Assembly (NCBI GenBank): GCA_948829205.1
Contig: CAQLOA010000045.1
Location: forward strand, 1-9,097
Length of the DNA stretch: 9,097 nt
From: an uncultured Eggerthellaceae bacterium
GTDB taxonomy: Bacteria; Actinomycetota; Coriobacteriia; Coriobacteriales; Eggerthellaceae
Direction: 5' to 3'
In this document: positions 5,349 through 9,097 of the stretch, in pieces
Numbering within the stretch: position 1 is the first letter of the stretch
How the letters are laid out: each line of letters opens with the position of its first letter
The notes under the pieces: generated by a model
What the model saw: only the letters and a program-made list of their open reading frames with translations
What the model was told of the DNA's origin: nothing
Databases searched by the model: none
Position numbers and translations under genes: made by a program

Positions 5349-6391
5349 AGTTCTCAAGCAAGACCAAGGCGGCCGCTGCCGCCGCATGCGCCACTGTGCT
5401 GGCGGCGTCCCTTGCACTTTCCGGGTGCGCGCCGCAGTCGTCACAGCAGCAACAGTCCGGGGCGGAGGGCGAAAACGACGCCTTGGAAAAGCTGACGCTG
5501 GTGCTCGACTACGTGCCCAACACCAACCACACCGGCATCTACGTGGCCATCGACAAGGGCTACTACGCCGACGCCGGCCTCGAGGTCGAGGTGGTGCAGC
5601 CGCCCGACGACGGCGCCGACGTTCTGGTGGGAAGCGGGAAGGCCCAGCTGGGCATAGGCTACCAGGACGTGATGGCCAACTATCTTGGAAGCGACGACCC
5701 GCTGCCCGTCACCGCCATAGCCGCGCTGGTGCAGCACAACACCTCGGGGATCGTCAGCCGCCAGGGCGAGGGCATCGACCATGCCGCCGGCCTTGCGGGC
5801 CACGAGTATGGCACGTGGGACCAGGACGTCGAGAAGGCCATCATAAAGAGCATCGTCGAAACCGACGGCGGCAACTGGGACGAAGTCGCTCTGGTGCCAG
5901 CCAATTCCACCGACGACATCGCGGGCCTGCGCACCGACATGTACGACGCGATATGGGTGTACGAGGGCTGGGCGCTTCAGAACGCGAAGCTGCAGGACTA
6001 TCCCGTGGACTACTTCAGCATCCGCGGCGTCGACGAGACCTTCGACTACTATACGCCGGTCATCATAGCCAACGACGCCTTCTTGAGCGACGAACCCGAC
6101 ACGGCGGCCGCCTTCCTGGCCGCCACCGAGAAGGGCTACCTGTACGCTTCCGAGCACTCCGACGAGGCGGCGGAAATCCTGGTTGCCTACGCCCCCGAGA
6201 CCGACCCCGAGCTCGCCAAGGTGTCCCAGCAGTACCTGGCCGACCTCTACGTGGACGACGCCCCGCAGTGGGGCTACATCGACGCCGAGAGGTGGGACCG
6301 CTTCTACAAGTGGATGGGCGACGAGGGCTTGGTGTCCGTGCCTATTCCGGCAGGCGAGGGCTTCACCAATGAGTTCCTTCCGAAGCGTTAG
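5345..6391 (+). CDS. thiY: Thiamine-precursor substrate-binding lipoprotein ThiY
   Basis: This 348-residue protein is the extracytoplasmic binding component of the importer. A lysine-containing start, an alanine-rich hydrophobic stretch and the lipobox LSGC predict cleavage before Cys28 and lipid anchoring. A Gln/Ser linker (31-38) follows. The mature part begins with TLVLDYVPNTNHTGIYVA, typical of the NMT1/THI5-like family, whose bacterial members bind pyrimidine precursors of thiamine. Acidic residues are abundant throughout. The ATG overlaps the thiX stop (ATGA), with AAGGAGAGG just upstream. The yeast-type THI5 histidine and cysteine-rich catalytic motif is not seen, so this is a binding protein and not an HMP synthase. 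Confidence 0.92.
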   Translation: MKFSSKTKAAAAAACATVLAASLALSGCAPQSSQQQQSGAEGENDALEKLTLVLDYVPNTNHTGIYVAIDKGYYADAGLEVEVVQPPDDGADVLVGSGKAQLGIGYQDVMANYLGSDDPLPVTAIAALVQHNTSGIVSRQGEGIDHAAGLAGHEYGTWDQDVEKAIIKSIVETDGGNWDEVALVPANSTDDIAGLRTDMYDAIWVYEGWALQNAKLQDYPVDYFSIRGVDETFDYYTPVIIANDAFLSDEPDTAAAFLAATEKGYLYASEHSDEAAEILVAYAPETDPELAKVSQQYLADLYVDDAPQWGYIDAERWDRFYKWMGDEGLVSVPIPAGEGFTNEFLPKR

Positions 6392-7229
6392 CCCGTCCGA
6401 GTCGGACACGTCTAAGGCCACCGGGCCAGGTTCTTTGCGGCCTGGTCCGGCGGAAGCCGCCCCGTTGAACCCAGGACGCGTCAGGCTCGAAGCGGCGGGC
6501 CTCAGCTTGTCCTGGGACGGCGAGGCCGTATGCGAGGACGTCTCGTTCGACGTCCGCGAGGGGGAGCTTCTGTGCCTGGTGGGGAAGTCCGGTTCGGGCA
6601 AGACCACCATCTTCCACGCGCTGGCCGGCCTCATGATGCCAGAGGCCGGCCGCGTGCTTCTCGACGGCGAAGACGTCACCGGCAGGCCCGGCAAGGTGAG
6701 CTACATGCTGCAGAAGGACCTTCTTCTGGACCAGCACACGGTGATCGACAACGTCAGCATGCCCCTTCGCATCGCCGGGGCGTCGAAGGGCGAAGCCCGC
6801 GACGCCGCCCAGGCCCGCATGGCAGAGTTCGGGCTGCAGGGCGCGGAAAAAAGCTATCCTTCGCAGCTTTCGGGCGGAATGCGGCAGCGTGCGGCGCTCT
6901 TGCGCACGTACCTCATGAACAACGACGTGGTGCTCATGGACGAGCCCTTCAGCGCGCTGGACGCCTTCACGCGCAAGGACATGCAGCAGTGGTTCCTGTC
7001 CATGCTGACCAGGCTGGAACTGTCTTCGGTCCTCGTGACCCACGATGTGGACGAGGCTTTGGCCATGGGCGACCGCATCATGGTGCTGGCAGGGAACCCG
7101 GCGGCCGGGACCCCCAGCAGCATCGCGGGAATGGTGGACGTGCCTTGCCCGAGGGAGTCCCGAGAAGGGTTCCTGCTCACAGACGAGGCGCTTGAGGCGA
7201 AGAAGCAGGTGCTCGCCCTGCTTGCCTGA
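6369..7229 (+). CDS. thiZ: Thiamine-precursor ABC transporter ATPase ThiZ
   Basis: This 286-residue protein is the ATP-hydrolysing subunit. All motifs are intact: Walker A GKSGSGKT (72-79), Q-loop at Q115, signature LSGGMRQR (167-174), Walker B VVLMDEP (187-193) and the switch histidine H225 in VTHD. The DEPFSALD stretch is typical of nitrate/taurine/thiamine-type importers. The ATG at 6369 overlaps thiY by 23 nt and has GAGGG 8 nt upstream. It gives about 35 extra N-terminal residues rich in Ser, Pro and Gly that ABC ATPases of this group usually lack. An in-frame TTG at 6465 would give a normal 254-residue protein but has a poor ribosome-binding site. The family is certain; the start is not. 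Confidence 0.9.
   Translation: MSSFRSVSPSESDTSKATGPGSLRPGPAEAAPLNPGRVRLEAAGLSLSWDGEAVCEDVSFDVREGELLCLVGKSGSGKTTIFHALAGLMMPEAGRVLLDGEDVTGRPGKVSYMLQKDLLLDQHTVIDNVSMPLRIAGASKGEARDAAQARMAEFGLQGAEKSYPSQLSGGMRQRAALLRTYLMNNDVVLMDEPFSALDAFTRKDMQQWFLSMLTRLELSSVLVTHDVDEALAMGDRIMVLAGNPAAGTPSSIAGMVDVPCPRESREGFLLTDEALEAKKQVLALLA
6421..6450 (+). repeat. 10-bp hairpin at the thiY-thiZ junction
   Basis: CCGGGCCAGG (6421-6430) pairs with CCTGGTCCGG (6441-6450) along its whole length with a single G-T pair and a 10-base loop. A second small hairpin, GGCGG (6449-6453) with CCGCC (6457-6461), follows at once, and a short dyad GTCCGA-G-TCGGAC lies at 6395-6407. There is no T-run, so it is not a simple terminator. 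It sits 30 nt after the thiY stop, where it could protect the 3' end of the thiY part of the message. Confidence 0.55.
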
Positions 7230-7263
7230 CCGGCCTTGCCCGTGCAGTGCCCGGCGCTGGCCT

Positions 7264-7632
7264 CTAGGCCCGCCTGGCTGCCTTCGGCTCGGGCGGCACT
7301 ATGCGTCCCTTTGCATCCTTCTCGATCTCGGAGGTGTCCTTCCACGTCCGGTCTGACGCCGCCACGGCCACCCTTACAAGCCTGCACAGCTCCTCGCGCG
7401 TGTGCTTCCGTGTTTTGACGAATATTTTGCCGACGTGGTACTTCACGCCCGACACCGACAGCCTCAGGCGTTTCGCTATGTCGGCGTTCCCTTCGCCATC
7501 CAGCATGTGCTGGGCCACCACGATCTCCTTCTTCGTAAGGTCGTGTCGCTTCAGTTCATCCTCGCGCATCAGGTACAGCGCGCGCAGGATATCGGTTGCG
7601 CATATCGGGTCTTTGGCGCGTTTCTTCCGCAT
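7264..7632 (-). CDS. Small LuxR-type HTH DNA-binding protein
   Basis: This 122-residue protein carries a LuxR/GerE helix-turn-helix at about 32-88. It has LTKKEIVVAQHMLDGEGNADIAKRL, then a recognition helix SVSGVKYHVGKIFVK and the closing REELCRLVR helix. There is no receiver domain, sensor domain or membrane segment. The 31-residue N-terminal part and the charged, proline-containing tail are not recognised. It is thus a stand-alone DNA-binding module that may need a partner or respond to level alone. ATG 7632 has AAGGAG 5 nt upstream (7643-7638). It converges with thiZ (34 nt between the stops) and is divergent from the EF-G-like gene, whose regulation it might affect together with its own; this is inference from position. 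Confidence 0.82.
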   Translation of the reverse strand: MRKKRAKDPICATDILRALYLMREDELKRHDLTKKEIVVAQHMLDGEGNADIAKRLRLSVSGVKYHVGKIFVKTRKHTREELCRLVRVAVAASDRTWKDTSEIEKDAKGRIVPPEPKAARRA

Positions 7633-7653
7633 GTGTACTCCTTAATTTGTTAA

Positions 7654-7766
7654 CGAATGAGCGCATCATGATTTTGATTCCGGGCTGCATCGCCGCAGCC
7701 ACATTCGGGCATGTGTGAAACCGCGGCATTGCCGTCGCGAATGCTGCGCGAAAGTTCGCGCATTCG
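7654..7766. promoter_or_regulatory. Four CATTCG/CGAATG hexamers in a divergent promoter region
   Basis: The hexamer CGAATG occurs at 7654-7659 and 7738-7743. Its complement CATTCG occurs at 7702-7707 and 7761-7766. Four copies in about 113 bases between the LuxR-type and EF-G-like genes is far above chance for one hexamer. The last two form the arms of the dyad next to TATAAT. Candidate operator for the neighbouring LuxR-type protein; not verified. Confidence 0.35.
7739..7765. repeat. Imperfect dyad overlapping the -35 region
   Basis: GAATG-CTG-CGCGAA (7739-7752) and TTCGCGCATTC (7755-7765) are reverse complements over 11 bases apart from a 3-base insertion (CTG) in the left arm; two bases (AG) separate the arms. 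The dyad ends 9 bp before TATAAT and so covers the place where RNA polymerase would contact the -35 region. Confidence 0.5.
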
Positions 7767-7774
7767 TTTATCCA

Positions 7775-7780
7775 TATAAT
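7775..7780 (+). promoter_or_regulatory. -10 box of the EF-G-like gene promoter
   Basis: A perfect TATAAT, predicting a start near 7787 and a leader of roughly 80-90 nt. The -35 region is poor (AAGTTC at 17 bp) and is occupied by a dyad, which would suit activator- or repressor-dependent expression. Confidence 0.6.
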
Positions 7781-7875
7781 CTGGCTGGGGCTAGTGCAAG
7801 TACGGTAAACTTAACCGCACTGGACTCGTTCCGAGCCTGCCCATATCGGCCAATTCGAAAGTGATGGTGGTTACC

Positions 7876-9097
7876 ATGGCTGCGCCTGCAACAGAACACG
7901 TAAGGAACATCGTGCTTGTCGGACAGGACGGAGCCGGGAAGACCTCGCTTGCCGAGGCCATGCTCTACGTCTCCGGCCGAACCCCGCGCATGGGAACCAC
8001 GCATGACGGGAAGTCGTACCTCGACTACGACGCCGAGGAGATAAAGCGCAAGTTCACCATCTCCACCTCCATCGCGCCCGTGCCCTACAAGGACTACAAG
8101 ATCAACGTGCTCGACACCTCGGGACACCCCGACTTCATCGGCGACACGTTGGCCACCATGCAGGCGGCCGAGATGGCGCTGTTCGTTGTGGACGCCGTCG
8201 CAGGCCCGCAGGTCATGACCACGCGCATCTGGCGCGAGGCCGAGGACATGCGGCTTTCCCGCGCCGTGTACATCAACCACATCGACCGCGAGAACGCGAA
8301 CTTCGACGCCGCGATGGCGTCGCTGCATGCACGCTTCGGCGGCCGCCTGGGCGCCGTCACCATACCAATCGGGGTCGACAAGGACTTCCAGGGGGTCATC
8401 GACGTCATCCGCATGAAGGCCCGCTATCATTCCGCCAGCGGCGACGAGGAGATAGTCGAGGACATCCCGGCCGAGTACATGGACGCCGCCGAGGCGGCAC
8501 GCGACAAGCTGTGCGACCTTGTTGCCGAGGCCGACGACGAGCTCATGATGAAATACCTCGACGGCGAGGAGCAGCTCACCCAGGAAGAGCTGGAGTCGCT
8601 GCTCGACAAGGCCATTGCGCAAGAGCTCATCATCCCCGTGTTCGTGGGCTCCACCATCATCATGCAGGGCGTGCAGGGCCTGATCGAGGACATCTGCACC
8701 TACTTCCCGCATCCGCGCAGCCATGGCCGCTTCCGCCAGATGGCCGACGGCGTCGTCATCCCCATCGACGAGACCAAGCGCCCGAGCGCGTTCGTGTTCA
8801 AGACGGTGTCCGACCCGTTCGTAGGGCGCCTCAGCTTCCTCAAGGTCACCTCGGGCTATCTCGAGCCCGGTCTCGAGCTCATCAATTCGCGCACCGGCAA
8901 GAAGGAGCGCCTGGGCAAGATCCAGATCATGATGGGCAAGGAACTCACCGACGTGAAGAGCGCCAAGGCCGGCGACATCGTCATCGTCCCCAAGCTGAAC
9001 GAGACGCGCTCGGGCGACACGCTGTCCGTGGAAGGCGACATCGCCATCGAGCCGCTCGAGCTTCCCGAGCCGCTGTACCCCGTCGCCATCGAGGCGA
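7876..9097 (+). CDS. EF-G-like translational GTPase, N-terminal 407 residues (partial)
   Basis: The frame is open to the window end and reads as an elongation factor G homologue: GTP-binding domain, domain II (about 300-390, AFVFKT...GRLSFLKVTSG...GDIV) and the start of domain III (LPEPLYPVAIEA). G1 is GQDGAGKT (16-23). Switch I reads KRKFTI where EF-G has RGITI, keeping Thr61. G3 is DTSGH with the catalytic His84 present. G4 is NHID (134-137) instead of NKxD. These changes place it with the EF-G2 type paralogues and not the housekeeping EF-G, so a role in bulk translocation is uncertain; rescue, recycling or stress functions are possible. ATG 7876 has GGTGG 5 nt upstream; in-frame ATG 7864 and GTG 7861 are alternatives. 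Divergent from the LuxR-type gene. Confidence 0.88.
   Translation, partial: MAAPATEHVRNIVLVGQDGAGKTSLAEAMLYVSGRTPRMGTTHDGKSYLDYDAEEIKRKFTISTSIAPVPYKDYKINVLDTSGHPDFIGDTLATMQAAEMALFVVDAVAGPQVMTTRIWREAEDMRLSRAVYINHIDRENANFDAAMASLHARFGGRLGAVTIPIGVDKDFQGVIDVIRMKARYHSASGDEEIVEDIPAEYMDAAEAARDKLCDLVAEADDELMMKYLDGEEQLTQEELESLLDKAIAQELIIPVFVGSTIIMQGVQGLIEDICTYFPHPRSHGRFRQMADGVVIPIDETKRPSAFVFKTVSDPFVGRLSFLKVTSGYLEPGLELINSRTGKKERLGKIQIMMGKELTDVKSAKAGDIVIVPKLNETRSGDTLSVEGDIAIEPLELPEPLYPVAIEA

Noticed and set aside
7259..7270. GGCCT-CT-AGGCC palindrome between thiZ and the LuxR-type gene as a bidirectional terminator
   Set aside because: The loop is only two bases and no T-run follows on either strand; it also overlaps the LuxR-type stop codon.
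7768..8724. Long open frame on the - strand opposite the EF-G-like gene
   Set aside because: It is the shadow of a GC-rich coding strand: low-complexity His/Val/Gly/Leu composition, no ribosome-binding site, and it crosses the promoter of the true gene.

Overview
The window is high-GC bacterial DNA with tight bacterial gene packing. The content (a stand-alone TrpB2-type tryptophan synthase beta chain, a deaminase-like amidohydrolase, a small stand-alone LuxR-type DNA-binding protein, a TPP-controlled thiXYZ-type operon and an EF-G paralogue) suggests an actinobacterium, most likely of the Coriobacteriia (Eggerthella-like). That placement is inference from gene style and composition; there is no rRNA or marker gene to settle it. 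I see no CRISPR array, insertion sequence or phage gene.

Left part (1-2237). A few codons of a + strand gene end at 30. A trpB2 gene on the - strand (83-1522) follows. Its 200-nt leader looks like a classic tryptophan attenuator: an extended -10 promoter, a 23-codon leader ORF ending in Trp-Trp-Arg-stop, a possible antiterminator segment, and an intrinsic terminator just before the trpB2 ribosome-binding site. Behind it lies about 330 bp with no recognisable gene. Then comes a 50-codon + strand ORF that looks like the tail of a broken gene, perhaps ApbE-like, ending 3 nt from the convergent amidohydrolase gene.

Middle (2235-4033). A cytosolic metal-dependent amidohydrolase of the MTA/SAH deaminase group lies on the - strand. 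It is separated from a + strand tRNA-Ala(GGC), which has its own terminator, by a repeat-rich intergenic region. A 37-residue acidic protein follows the tRNA.

Thiamine operon (4042-7229, + strand). A promoter, TPP riboswitch and terminator control four tightly joined genes: a thiamine-binding (MTH1187/YkoF-type) protein, then permease thiX, lipoprotein thiY and ATPase thiZ. Three junctions overlap, two of them by ATGA. Together they form an ABC importer for a thiamine pyrimidine precursor or thiamine itself, switched off when TPP is plentiful. A strong hairpin sits between the end of thiY and the conserved part of thiZ.

Right part (7264-9097). A 122-residue LuxR-type HTH protein on the - strand is divergent from an EF-G-like GTPase gene that runs off the end. 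Their shared upstream region has four copies of a CATTCG/CGAATG hexamer and a long dyad next to a perfect TATAAT. The GTPase has altered G2, G3 and G4 motifs. The most interesting item is the Trp-Trp leader peptide and attenuator controlling an orphan trpB2.
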